Shown here: positions 1 through 9,607 of the stretch, in pieces
Numbering within the stretch: the stretch's first letter is position 1
Layout: each line of letters starts with the position of its first letter
Assembly (NCBI GenBank): GCA_964502525.1
Contig: CAZCXH010000012.1
Coordinates: 1 to 54,079 of the forward strand
DNA length: 54,079 bases
Direction: 5' to 3'
Source: DATLYB01 sp964502525
Lineage (GTDB): Bacteria; Bacteroidota; Bacteroidia; Chitinophagales; CAIOSU01
Notes under the pieces: model-generated
The model's input: only the letters and a program-made list of their open reading frames with translations
Told to the model about the DNA's origin: nothing
Databases searched by the model: none
Program-made: the position numbers and the translations under genes

Positions 1-2370
1 CCGTGTTGCAGTCGTTGTCGTTGCAATCGGTCGGGGGAATCAGCGTGTGAACACACTGGCAGTTAGAACTATTGTAAGAGTCAGCCGTGTTGCAGTCGTT
101 GTCGTTGCAATCGGTCGGGGGAATCAGCGTGTGAACACATTGGCAGTTTGAATAATTGTAAGAATCAGCCGTGTTGCAGTCGTTGTCATTGCAATCGGGC
201 GGGGGAATCAGCGCGTGAACACATTGGCAATTTGAATAATTGTAGGAGTCAGCCGTGTTGCAGTCATTGTCATTGCAGTCAGGAGGTGAAACCTGGGTGT
301 GCTTGCAAGAACAGTTCAAGGAATTATACGCATCAATAGTGTTGCAGTCATTATCGTTGCAGTCAGGGGGTGGAATTACAGTGTGCTGACATTGGCAGGT
401 CTGAACATTGTAATTGTCTGAAGTATTACAATCGTTATCATCACAGTTCGATGGCGGAACAGGCAAATGTTCGCATTGGCAGGTTAGGGTGTTGTATGTA
501 TCTGCCGTATTGCAATTTCCGTCATCACAATTTGGCGGAGCGATTGAAGCATGCACACACTCGCACGTCAGGGCATGATAAGTATCAACCGTATTACAAT
601 TGTTGTCATCGCATTCAGGCGGAACAATCAAAGCATGCTCGCACAGGCAGCTTTGTGAATTATAAGTATCGCTGGTGCTGCAATCGTTGTCATCACAGTC
701 AGGCGGGGAAATCGGAAAATGCAGGCATTGACAGTTGTTAGTATAGAAAATATCAAACGTGTTGCAATCATTGTCGTTGCAGCTTACAGGAGAATGTTCG
801 CATTGGCATGTTTGCGCGGTATAACTGTCATTGGTTCCGCAGTCATTGTCATCACAGTTGGGAGGTGTAATTGGAGCATTTACGCACTGGCAGTTAGAAT
901 TATTGTAAGAGTCTGCAGTGTTGCAATCGTTGTCGTTGCAGTTGGGAGGCGTAATGGGAGTGTTCACGCATTGGCAGGTTGTCGGATTATAGCTGTCCGC
1001 TGTGTTGCAATTGTTATCGTCACATCCCGGAGGCGGAACCATCACATTTTCGCATTGGCAGGTGGCTGAATTGTAGGCGTCAGTTGTATTGCAGTTATTA
1101 TCGTTGCAATCGGGAGGCGGAATCAGCGTGTGCTCACATTGGCACCATAATAAATTATAGGTGTCGTTTGTTCCGCAGTCATTGTCGTTGCAATCCGGGG
1201 GCGGTATCGGGCTATGTACGCATTGGCAGGTTGCCGGATTATAGCTGTCCGCTGTGTTGCAATTGTTATCGTCACATCCCGGAGGCGGAACCATCACATT
1301 TTCGCATTGGCAGGTGGCTGAATTGTAGGCGTCAGTTGTATTGCAGTTATTATCGTTGCAATCGGGAGGCGGAATCAGCGTGTGCTCACATTGGCACCAT
1401 AATAAATTATAGGTGTCGTTTGTTCCGCAGTCATTGTCGTTGCAATCCGGGGGCGGTATCGGGCTATGTACGCATTGGCAGGTTGCCGGATTATAGCTGT
1501 CCGCTGTGTTGCAATTGTTATCGTCACATCCCGGAGGCGGAACCATCACATTTTCACATTGGCAGTTTGCTGAATTATAGGTGTCAGTTGTATTGCAGTT
1601 ATTATCGTTGCAATCAGGAGGCGGAATCAGCGTGTGTTCGCATTGGCACGTCAATGAGTTATAGGTGTCGCTTGTGCCGCAGTTATTGTCATTGCAATCC
1701 GGGGGTGGTATCGGGCTATGCGTACATTGACAGGTTGTGCTATTATAAGAATCAAATGTGTTGCAATTGTTGTCATCACAATTGGGTGAAATAATCGAAT
1801 GTTTGCAAGCGCAGGTCGCGGCATCATAGGTATCAATCGTATTGCAGTCGCCATCATCGCAATTTGGCGGTGGAATAACAGCATGCTGGCATTGGCACGT
1901 CAATGAATTATAGCTATCGGAAGTATTGCAGTCATTGTCATCACAATCCGGTGGCTGAATAACCGCATGTTCGCACTGGCACGTCAACGTGTTATAGGTG
2001 TCGGTCGTGCCGCAATTATCATCATCGCAATCGGGTGGAGGAATCAGAGTGTGAATACATTCGCAGGTGGCTGGATTGTAAGCGTCATTGGTGCTGCAAT
2101 CATTATCATCGCAGTCGGGAGGGAGAATCATGGAGTGTTCGCATTGGCATGTCAAACTATTATAAGAATCGGCTGTGCTGCATTCATTGTCATCACAGTC
2201 AGGGGGAAGAATCAGAATGTGCTCGCACTCGCATGCAAGGGAATCATAAGTATCGGTCGTGTTGCAGTCATTGTCATCGCAGTCGGGGGGCGGAATAGGA
2301 GTGTGCGCGCATTGACATGTTAATGAGTCGAAAGTATCCAGCGTGTTGCAGTTATTATCATTGCAATCGC
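1..2370 (-). repeat. In-frame 84-bp tandem repeat array (28-residue Cys-rich repeat)
   Basis: The unit recurs every 84 bp (for example 1 and 85) and encodes on the minus strand a 28-residue motif of the form DCNDNxCNTxDxYNxxxCQC followed by xHxxIPPP. About 28 copies are in the window and the array continues past the left edge. The four Cys, the Asp/Asn ladder (possible calcium ligands) and the proline linker are kept in nearly every copy, so the array is under protein-level selection. Lateral variation is mainly at synonymous or linker positions. Confidence 0.9.
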
Positions 2371-5300
2371 TTATCACAATTGATACGCAAACGCTGTTGA
2401 TGCACCTGTCTTCAGTGCACGGGTTGCCGTCATCGCAAGTTGCATTGTACGTGAATTGAGTAACGACAATGCTGTCGCATCCGTTGGTGCCGGCAAGAGT
2501 ATCAATAACGGGAGGATGAGATTGAATGCAGGAAAAAGCAGAAACGGTCGTCACCTCAGCGCACGAACCGAGCTTCACCATCCAGAAGTCCAGCAATCCA
2601 TGGTTGCCGGAAACATCGCCATCATTTGATTGAGATGACCCGGCCATTACGTATGCGCCATCAGAGGTTTGGTGCACCGAAGTGGATTTATCATTGGAAG
2701 TTCCCCCGTACATTTTTTGCCATTCGATATTTCCATTGCCATCGAGTTTCATCGTCCAGAAGTCCTGTGCTCCATGGTTTCCCGAAGCATTGCCGTTATT
2801 GGAGGCTGAATAACCGCTGACAATATATCCGCCATCGGCAGTTTGCCGGACGGCAGCCGCTTCATCCGCACCGCCTCCTCCAAGCGCCTTCTGCCACTCC
2901 ATGCTTCCGGCTGAATTCAATTTAACCGCCCAATGGTCGTACGAGCCATGGCTTCCTGTAACGTCTCCGTTGTATGAGGCTGACGAACCGGCAACGATAA
3001 AGCCACCGTCACTTGTTTGCTGAATGGAAGTTGCCTTGTCGGCTGACGTGCCTCCAAGTGATTTTTGCCACAGGAGGCTGCCGGTGTTGCTCAGCTTCAC
3101 CACCCAAAAGTCGGAAGTGCCATGGTTGCCGGTAACATCGCCATTGGTTGAGGATGCCGCTCCCGCCACAACATAACCGAAATCCGTTGTTTGCCATACT
3201 GCATGAGCCATGTCAATGTTGGTTCCCCCCAATGCTTTCTGCCAGGTGATGCTGCCGGTGGAGTTCAGCTTCACCACCCAATAGTCATGCATCCCGTGAT
3301 TCCCCGATACATCCCCATTGTTTGAGAAAGTCAATCCCGCCACGATGTATCCTCCGTCAGTTGTCTGCTGAATGTCATTCGCTTCATCGGTGGAACTGCC
3401 CCCCAACGTCTTTTTCCAGATGATGCTGCCCCCGGCATCGAGCTTCACAATCCACATGTCGCGCGAGCCGTGATTGCCGGTGACATCGCCATTGGTTGAT
3501 TGCGCATAACCGGCAACAACATAACCCCCGTCTGCAGTTTGCCTGACGGAGGTCGCCCTGTCGGCAAGGCTGCCGCCCAAAGTTTTTTGCCAAACGATGG
3601 CACCGGTGGCGTCCAGTTTAGCCACCCAATAATCATCAGAGCCGTGATTTCCCGCAACGTCACCGTTATTGGATGCAGTATAACCGGCAACAATATATCC
3701 TCCGTCAGATGTTTGCCGGATGCAAGCGGCTTCTTCGTTTGCTGTTCCACCCAGCGACCGCTGCCACTGAAGATTGGGATTGGGATCGCATGAATGAACG
3801 CACTGTCCGCTCACGCAATTATCAATTGAACATATATTATTATCATTACAATTAATCGCGATGGAAGAACACGCGCCAGTGGATCTGATGCATTCGTCAG
3901 TGGTGCAAAGGTTGTTGTCATTGCAGTTCACAGGGGTGAAAACGCAATCTCCGTTGAGGCAGCCGTCTGTCGTGCATAAATTACCGTCATTGCATGTTTT
4001 AGGAATGAAAGCGCATTGTCCGCTCAGGCAGGTATCTTTCGTGCACAAGCTGTTGTCATTGCAGGCGTCATGCCGGCACACGCCATTGATGCATGCATCG
4101 GATGTGCATCCGTTGCTGTCGTCACAATTCATCGGAGAGTATGAACAGCCCGATCCCGGAATGCAGCTATCGGTGGTGCAGGCATCACCATCATTGCAGC
4201 TTGCGGCAGGGTGGGCGCACTGCCCGTTGGAACAGCCGTCATCAGTACACGGATCGCTGTCAGCGCAGTCCATTGGAATGGAAACACAACCGGCAACGGA
4301 ATCACAATCATCATTGGTGCACAAATCATTGTCGTCACAATCCATTGGAGGGTGAGAGCATTGTCCGTCCGAGCATGAATCTGCGGTACATGCATCGTCA
4401 TCACTGCAATCTGCCGGAATGTAAACACAGCCTATCGCATAGTTGCATCCGTCATGAGTGCACAGATTGCTGTCGTTGCAGCTTATGACTGCGTGGTAAC
4501 ACAAAGCGTCAGCACAGGAGTCAACAGTACACAAATTGTGGTCATTGCAGTTGATGCCCGTGCAGGGGTCGCAGCCGGGAACAGCGGCATGGCTGCAGCC
4601 TGCAATGCTGTCGCAGCTATCAATGGTGCATGGGTTATGGTCATCGCATAAAGGGGCGTTCACGCATTGTCCGTTCATGCAGCCCATGTTGACCGTGCAC
4701 GGGTCGTTGTCATCGGGGCAAATGACTTCTGAACTGGAGCATGTTCCGTTGATGCATTGCGTTACCGCACAGGGGTCAAAGTCGCTGCATGTATAATGTA
4801 TGCGTCCGTTCCATATCCTTGGCTCAAAGGAGGTTCCGAAAGGATACACGTTGCTGGTACCTTCTTTGACTTCGAGATTGGCATCCTGGGCAGCGATATT
4901 TCCAACCAGTGTCCCAAAGGTGTAGCGGATGTTCGAGCCTTTTGCTGTGATGTAAAATGAATATGTCTCCCCGGCAGGAATGGTAATATTGACGGCAATA
5001 GGTATCGGAGTTATATTATTGGGTCCGTTGGAAGCTACGCCCGTTGCGCTGTCCAGCAGGTTCCATACAGGCAGATAGGATTCGAAACCCACATGGCTGC
5101 CCGGCTTGTAATAAATCTCGAAGTCTGATGTGCTGGAGAAATTACCGTCAAAGGATGTTATTTTAATTGTTTTCTTCGCGGTGACGTCAAACATGTTTCC
5201 GTTTTGAGCCGTGCTCCCGGTCATTAAGGTTGTCAACACGTTGTTGCACTGGCTGCAGTTTGGAACAGGGCTGTGCTGGCAGGTGCCGTTCGAGCAAATG

Positions 5301-8005
5301 TCGGCAGTGCACGGGTCGGTGTCAATGCATAGCGAATGATTGCTGCAAATACCATTTGCGCAATCATCAGCCGTGCAGGGATTGTGATCATTGCAACCGC
5401 TGGCATCAACGCACAACTCACTGATGCAGACATCATCAATTGCAATGTCGCTCTCGAAATCTGAGCCGGCAGTGCCGACAAACCGGAAACGGACAATGCT
5501 GCCCGCATGGCCTGCCAGGTTGATATTGGCATTATTCCAGTTCTGCCCCTGTGTGCCCGAAATGCCCCACAGGTTTTCCCAATTCCCTGATCCGACCGGA
5601 TTTTCAACATCAACAGCAAGGCTTCCCATCGTTGAGCCAAGCATGTGGTACCAGAAGCTGAGTGACGGGCTGCTCACAGTGCTGAGATTGTAGCCGGGAG
5701 AAAGCAGGATGGCTGAATTGAAAAAACAGTTGGATGCTTCAACGAAAAGATACCTTCCGCCACCGCTGGTGTGGTCGCCCTGCGGACCGGTGTTCTCCGA
5801 GGGCGTGTCGAAATCATCAACGCTCCATTCATTGTTGTCGTTGATGGCATTTTCCCAGCCGGGCGATGTGAATGCTCCATCGCACCCTCCGCTGGGAACA
5901 CATTCAAATAAATTGTTGCCGCAATTGTTGAACTGGTCGAAGCTTTCGCAATGATCCCCTTCGATAATCGGAATCAGGCTGAACTTGAACGGACCGATGC
6001 TGTTGGTGAGTTGACCGCTGGAACAGGTTTCACGGATATAAATGTCATATTCAACAGATGGCACAATATTATTAAGCGTCACGGATGAAGTGCCCGGGTA
6101 GCTGCCCGTTATCGCAATGCCGGTTCCCGGTGTGAACCCTGCCAGCGCATATTCAAGGCTCCATGAAACGCTTGTGTTGCCGGGCATCCATGACACAAGG
6201 GCTGATGAGCCGTCAATCTGCAAAACCGTCATGCCGTAAGGATCGGAACATGCGGGTGTCGTGATTCCTGAGATGATGAGCGAAAATTCCTGGCTTCCCG
6301 TAACCAGGCTTCCCTTGTGACCAACGGTCACGGTGTAAGCTCCGGGAGCCGGTGCCGCAATGAAAATCTTTTCAACGTTATCCCTGAAGTTATCGCCCGT
6401 GGTTGCCGCGCTTGAAGGATTGGACGGATCCAATATGTAAGGCTGATAAGTTATGGCTCCGTTGGAAATTCTCAAATCGAGGTCATTGACGAGTTTCAGC
6501 GTTGGGATGTCAAGCCCCGCGCTTTCCGCTGCTCCCGGAACATCCGTCCAGCAAATAGTAGCCACCAGCGGCTGCGAGCCGTTCACGGTAACCGCATGCT
6601 GGAAGCTGGTTCCGTTGTTAAGAGCATTTTCCTGTATATGGGATTCGAGGTTGCCATCGCTGGTGATGAGGGCTGCCGCCTTGCCTGTGTTCATCAACCC
6701 CCATCCGAACATGTAATCGGGTCCTGCATCTGGACCGGCTTCATCGGCAGAATGTATCACCAGCGCTTTGAGTGTTGCCGCGCGCATGAAGCTGCCGGGA
6801 TGGATGTTCTCATAATGTTCCTGAAGCAGGACGCAGGATCCCGCCACATTAGGGCTTGACATGGATGTGCCGCTGAATGTGTAATAGCTCGAGTCGTGTG
6901 ATGCGATGCTCGAAACAAGCCCCACTCCGTTTCCAACGATGTCAGGCTTGATTCTGCCGTCATCGGTTGGTCCCCATCCGCTGAAACTGCTCATGATAAC
7001 GCTGCCAGGCCCGCTGTAGCCACCGGGCACAACGTCATTCACAGCCCCAACGGTCAGGATATTTTTTGCAGCAGATTTTGTGGGAAGGCAATCATAGCCT
7101 GTGCCGCCATTGCCGTCAGCGGGATGAATGTCGGTGAAGCTGCCGGAGCCTGAGTGCGAATGCGCATCTCCTGACGCGGGTCCTGCATCGCTGCGGTCGT
7201 TGCCTGCCGACTTCACAGGCAAGTAATATGGAGCGTTGAACGTTATGTTATCCCAACTGCGCGCTTCCGAATCATACCAGCCGAACAGATGCGACTCTGA
7301 GGTGCCGTAGTCGGGATTTCCGAACCAGTGCCACGCCCCGTTATAAAACCATCCGGAGGCGATGCCATACGAATGGTTGGATACAAGCAGCCCGTTGGCA
7401 GCCGCAGCCGCCATTTCAGAGCCGTCCGAATTCCATTCGTATGCGTCAGCGCTTGCCTTGGGAGCCATGCCTTTCGCGGGAGCATAAGGCGTGCCGTCAC
7501 CAATCATCGTGCCGCACACGTGCGTGGAGTGGTGGTCATAATAAAACGGAAAATCAATCTGCGTCACGCGGGCGCCCAGCTGCTGGTGCGACCAGCGCAC
7601 CGCTCCCGCATCCCATAAGCCCACGGTCATCCCTGCACCTTCGAGCGACAAGCCGAGGCTGGCGCCCGGATATACCGATACCGTGTTGGTGGATATTGCA
7701 GCATTAGCATTGTCGGTAATATAATAAACGGGGTTGCCTTTATCATCCAGCCTGATCAGTTCAGCCACTTTTCCTTCGCCCAGCAGCATCCTTTGCTTCC
7801 ATCCCGCCTCTTTCGCTTTTTGGATCGCAGCTTGCTTTTCCAGCGCGCTTGCCGCTCGCATTGATTCCGCCAGGTTCAGCAACCCGACCTTGTTGGTATT
7901 CTCCATGGCTTTTTGCTGTGCTTTGCTCACCTGCGCAGAGGCGTAACCATAACATATCAAGATACAACTCATGATGAGGCTGTTCCGGATTAATTGGTTT
8001 TTCAT
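2..8005 (-). CDS. Giant multidomain S8 (subtilisin-like) serine peptidase, partial
   Basis: The frame is open from an ATG at 8005 to the left edge (at least 2,668 residues; C-terminus outside the window). Residues 1-25 are a signal peptide ending ASAQ. The S8 catalytic residues are visible: Asp132 (GLWDAG), His159 (HSTHVCGT), Asn269 (SAGND) and Ser381 (SGTSMSSPNVAG). There follow an FN3-like domain (about 585-670), a MAM/lectin-like beta-sandwich (about 690-860), Dicty_CTDC-type Cys repeats (motif CNDxNxCTxDxCxxGxC; about 860-920 and 1072-1405), seven 58-residue DGGYIVAG repeats (about 1407-1812), and about 28 copies of a 28-residue Cys-rich repeat. It is probably exported by Sec and then T9SS to the cell surface or medium, but the sorting domain is not in view. 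The protease call is firm; its substrate is unknown. Confidence 0.9.
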   Translation of the reverse strand, partial: MKNQLIRNSLIMSCILICYGYASAQVSKAQQKAMENTNKVGLLNLAESMRAASALEKQAAIQKAKEAGWKQRMLLGEGKVAELIRLDDKGNPVYYITDNANAAISTNTVSVYPGASLGLSLEGAGMTVGLWDAGAVRWSHQQLGARVTQIDFPFYYDHHSTHVCGTMIGDGTPYAPAKGMAPKASADAYEWNSDGSEMAAAAANGLLVSNHSYGIASGWFYNGAWHWFGNPDYGTSESHLFGWYDSEARSWDNITFNAPYYLPVKSAGNDRSDAGPASGDAHSHSGSGSFTDIHPADGNGGTGYDCLPTKSAAKNILTVGAVNDVVPGGYSGPGSVIMSSFSGWGPTDDGRIKPDIVGNGVGLVSSIASHDSSYYTFSGTSMSSPNVAGSCVLLQEHYENIHPGSFMRAATLKALVIHSADEAGPDAGPDYMFGWGLMNTGKAAALITSDGNLESHIQENALNNGTSFQHAVTVNGSQPLVATICWTDVPGAAESAGLDIPTLKLVNDLDLRISNGAITYQPYILDPSNPSSAATTGDNFRDNVEKIFIAAPAPGAYTVTVGHKGSLVTGSQEFSLIISGITTPACSDPYGMTVLQIDGSSALVSWMPGNTSVSWSLEYALAGFTPGTGIAITGSYPGTSSVTLNNIVPSVEYDIYIRETCSSGQLTNSIGPFKFSLIPIIEGDHCESFDQFNNCGNNLFECVPSGGCDGAFTSPGWENAINDNNEWSVDDFDTPSENTGPQGDHTSGGGRYLFVEASNCFFNSAILLSPGYNLSTVSSPSLSFWYHMLGSTMGSLAVDVENPVGSGNWENLWGISGTQGQNWNNANINLAGHAGSIVRFRFVGTAGSDFESDIAIDDVCISELCVDASGCNDHNPCTADDCANGICSNHSLCIDTDPCTADICSNGTCQHSPVPNCSQCNNVLTTLMTGSTAQNGNMFDVTAKKTIKITSFDGNFSSTSDFEIYYKPGSHVGFESYLPVWNLLDSATGVASNGPNNITPIPIAVNITIPAGETYSFYITAKGSNIRYTFGTLVGNIAAQDANLEVKEGTSNVYPFGTSFEPRIWNGRIHYTCSDFDPCAVTQCINGTCSSSEVICPDDNDPCTVNMGCMNGQCVNAPLCDDHNPCTIDSCDSIAGCSHAAVPGCDPCTGINCNDHNLCTVDSCADALCYHAVISCNDSNLCTHDGCNYAIGCVYIPADCSDDDACTADSCSDGQCSHPPMDCDDNDLCTNDDCDSVAGCVSIPMDCADSDPCTDDGCSNGQCAHPAASCNDGDACTTDSCIPGSGCSYSPMNCDDSNGCTSDACINGVCRHDACNDNSLCTKDTCLSGQCAFIPKTCNDGNLCTTDGCLNGDCVFTPVNCNDNNLCTTDECIRSTGACSSIAINCNDNNICSIDNCVSGQCVHSCDPNPNLQWQRSLGGTANEEAACIRQTSDGGYIVAGYTASNNGDVAGNHGSDDYWVAKLDATGAIVWQKTLGGSLADRATSVRQTADGGYVVAGYAQSTNGDVTGNHGSRDMWIVKLDAGGSIIWKKTLGGSSTDEANDIQQTTDGGYIVAGLTFSNNGDVSGNHGMHDYWVVKLNSTGSITWQKALGGTNIDMAHAVWQTTDFGYVVAGAASSTNGDVTGNHGTSDFWVVKLSNTGSLLWQKSLGGTSADKATSIQQTSDGGFIVAGSSASYNGDVTGSHGSYDHWAVKLNSAGSMEWQKALGGGGADEAAAVRQTADGGYIVSGYSASNNGNASGNHGAQDFWTMKLDGNGNIEWQKMYGGTSNDKSTSVHQTSDGAYVMAGSSQSNDGDVSGNHGLLDFWMVKLGSCAEVTTVSAFSCIQSHPPVIDTLAGTNGCDSIVVTQFTYNATCDDGNPCTEDRCINSVCVSIVISDCNDNNCNTLDTFDSLTCQCAHTPIPPPDCDDNDCNTTDTYDSLACECEHILILPPDCDDNECSTADSYNSLTCQCEHSMILPPDCDDNDCSTNDAYNPATCECIHTLIPPPDCDDDNCGTTDTYNTLTCQCEHAVIQPPDCDDNDCNTSDSYNSLTCQCQHAVIPPPNCDDGDCNTIDTYDAATCACKHSIISPNCDDNNCNTFDSYNSTTCQCTHSPIPPPDCNDNNCGTSDTYNSLTCQCEHTLIPPPDCNDNNCNTTDTYNSANCQCENVMVPPPGCDDNNCNTADSYNPATCQCVHSPIPPPDCNDNDCGTNDTYNLLWCQCEHTLIPPPDCNDNNCNTTDAYNSATCQCENVMVPPPGCDDNNCNTADSYNPATCQCVHSPIPPPDCNDNDCGTNDTYNLLWCQCEHTLIPPPDCNDNNCNTTDAYNSATCQCENVMVPPPGCDDNNCNTADSYNPTTCQCVNTPITPPNCNDNDCNTADSYNNSNCQCVNAPITPPNCDDNDCGTNDSYTAQTCQCEHSPVSCNDNDCNTFDIFYTNNCQCLHFPISPPDCDDNDCSTSDTYNSQSCLCEHALIVPPECDDNNCNTVDTYHALTCECVHASIAPPNCDDGNCNTADTYNTLTCQCEHLPVPPSNCDDNDCNTSDNYNVQTCQCQHTVIPPPDCNDNDCNTIDAYNSLNCSCKHTQVSPPDCNDNDCNTADSYNYSNCQCVHALIPPPDCNDNDCNTADSYNYSNCQCVHTLIPPTDCNDNDCNTADSYNSSNCQCVHTLIPPTDCNDNDCNT
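967..1722 (-). repeat. Higher-order 252-bp repeat (three 84-bp units)
   Basis: The same block starts at 967, 1219 and 1471, exactly 252 bp apart (3 x 84). The first two blocks are almost identical at the DNA level and the third is more diverged. This indicates recent unequal exchange or slippage inside the 84-bp array, adding repeats three at a time without breaking the frame. Confidence 0.85.
2570..3785 (-). repeat. Seven 174-bp repeats (58 residues each)
   Basis: On the minus strand a 58-residue unit repeats seven times at 174-bp spacing. Its core is QTSDGGYIVAGY, then SxNGDVxGNHG, a WVVKLD strand and WQKxLGG. The spacing and the alternating strand/turn pattern suggest a beta-propeller or beta-solenoid domain in the giant peptidase; similar delayed-repeat modules are common in secreted Bacteroidota proteins. 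The fold is inferred. Confidence 0.8.
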
Positions 8006-8215
8006 GGCTGTTGGTTTACATGCGATTGTAAATAATTTCTTATGTTTTCAGTTACCGGTTTTAGCGTCAGTGACGGATAATTGAATGAACATTGGCAATT
8101 ATGAGAATGTTATCGTTCTCCTGAAATACGTCTTTCCGCTATTTCAGAGAGTTTTTATTTTCTGTCTTTCTGCCTCCATGAAGAATGACAGATACTTCTT
8201 GTCATTTCATTAGAT

Positions 8216-8554
8216 TCATGTTGGGAACTGCTTCAGAAGTGGCAACCCTCCGTCATGCCGTTGCCATCCAGCGACAAGCTGAGGCTGTCGCCCGGATAAG
8301 GCGATACCGTTGGCCAAAATTATAGCATTAACATTGTTCGTTATATAATATGCCCCCGGCAAACAGGTTGCCGAACTTGTTCCGAACAGTACCCCAATGA
8401 TTTCGCTTGCAGCTCGCGCTGATTCTGCCAGGTTCAGCAGTTCAACCTTATTGATTTTTTCAATCACTTGTTGCTGAGATTTGCCTGGCTGCGGAAAGGC
8501 ATAACTGTAGGGCGCTATAAGGCACAAGAAGGGGAGAAACAAGCGGGCAGACAT
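8216..8554 (-). pseudogene. Decayed N-terminal copy of the S8 peptidase
   Basis: The frame begins with a signal peptide (MSARLFLPFLCLI) and then matches the N-terminal region of the adjacent peptidase: KVELLNLAESARAAS here against KVGLLNLAESMRAAS there, and YYITNNVNA against YYITDNANA. The stretch between these is largely deleted. After the second match the homology moves to another frame, where YPGDSLSLSLDGNGMT aligns with YPGASLGLSLEGAGMT of the intact gene, so a frameshift has occurred. The catalytic domain is absent. This is a truncated duplicate of the neighbouring gene and is unlikely to be functional, although a short secreted peptide could still be made. Confidence 0.8.
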
Positions 8555-8841
8555 GAATTCCGTTTAAACGGGGAGGGAGCAATCCATGACCGTTTGGTTT
8601 ACGCAATACCAAGGTAAGCAATTAATTTGAAACCACTTTCGAAGAGTATTGAAGGAAGACTTTTGTGTAAAAGATTGATTCCTCGAAAGAGTGGATATGC
8701 TGGATTTCAGACATGTCACCCGGTTTTGTAGGCTCATTCTTGTAGCCGCGAGGCCATAATGTAAATATTAAGGGCAGTTTTTTTTTTGAATTAAAATTCA
8801 TTACCTTGTGACTCAATTTGCTCAACTCAAAATCGCAAGCC

Positions 8842-9543
8842 ATGAATTTTCTAAAAAAACTTTTCAACACTTTGCGGATGGTCGCGTTAGTATTATTGCT
8901 CCCGGCCGTCTGCCGCTCCAATCAACAGGATGATTGCGGATTATTGATAATTCAAAGGAACCAAATATCTTCAGCTACCGCTGGCCCGGAAACTGCTGAG
9001 CCGCAGCATGGCGCTGCAATTGCGTCAACAGGCTTCCCGGTATATTTTTTGGCGGTGGTTGCGGACAGCCCTAAGCCCCAAAGCGGTGAGTCGAGAAGCT
9101 GGTGGGATGACGAGGAAGAAACAGTTCAGCCTGCAAATAATAATAACTCCAATCCGCAGCAAAGCTCGAAAGGCAGCGATCAACGCTACTTTGATAACCG
9201 CCCGGAAGGTGAGGAAGAAGAGGCTGAGATTATTGAAAGCCCAAAGAAAATGGTGGAAGAGGAAGTTTCCCCGCCCAAGGCAGGTCGCCTTTCCACTCCA
9301 TGCTGGATGGTTGCCTGCAGCGCAGTGGATACCAGGCATAAGGCTTCTGCTATCGTGGAGCATTTGAAAAGCCTCGGGTTCAGCAACGCTGACTTCATTT
9401 GGCTGCCCGACTATCTCGGAGAAGATGCTAAAAAGTTATTCCGCGTGTTTGTCGGGCCCTTCGGTAGCGAGCGGGATGCTAAAGCCGCGCTGCCTGAAAT
9501 CAAGGAGCATGTATCAGGCGCCTATGTGACACCTTTAAAATAA
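8842..9543 (+). CDS. Secreted SPOR-domain protein
   Basis: This 233-residue protein has an N-terminal hydrophobic segment (ALVLLLPAVC, possibly a signal or lipoprotein anchor), an acidic, Glu-rich linker (about 75-150) and a C-terminal SPOR-like domain (about 155-233; STPCWMVACSAV through FRVFVGPFGS). SPOR domains bind septal peptidoglycan stripped of stem peptides. I prefer the ATG at 8842 over 8818 because it places the hydrophobic segment near the N-terminus. The same C-terminal domain is in the lipoprotein at 29646-30533, which links the two sides of the T6SS region. It precedes the adhesin/TssP/TssR block by 64 bp. Its role in anchoring an envelope machine is inference. Confidence 0.75.
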   Translation: MNFLKKLFNTLRMVALVLLLPAVCRSNQQDDCGLLIIQRNQISSATAGPETAEPQHGAAIASTGFPVYFLAVVADSPKPQSGESRSWWDDEEETVQPANNNNSNPQQSSKGSDQRYFDNRPEGEEEEAEIIESPKKMVEEEVSPPKAGRLSTPCWMVACSAVDTRHKASAIVEHLKSLGFSNADFIWLPDYLGEDAKKLFRVFVGPFGSERDAKAALPEIKEHVSGAYVTPLK

Positions 9544-9607
9544 TCGGCTATACTCTTCTTTTTTTTAAATGATTGTTATATTTTGGCAGCCGCGCAATCA
9601 TTTTAAA

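Noticed and set aside
979..1794. Open plus-strand frame with Cys-rich 84-residue repeats
   Set aside because: It is the antisense reading of the 84-bp array; the minus strand has a much longer frame with a signal peptide and catalytic domain.
1..2370. CRISPR-like regular repetition with 84-bp period
   Set aside because: Repeat and spacer are not distinct; the whole unit is repeated and encodes in frame a Cys-rich motif of the minus-strand peptidase.
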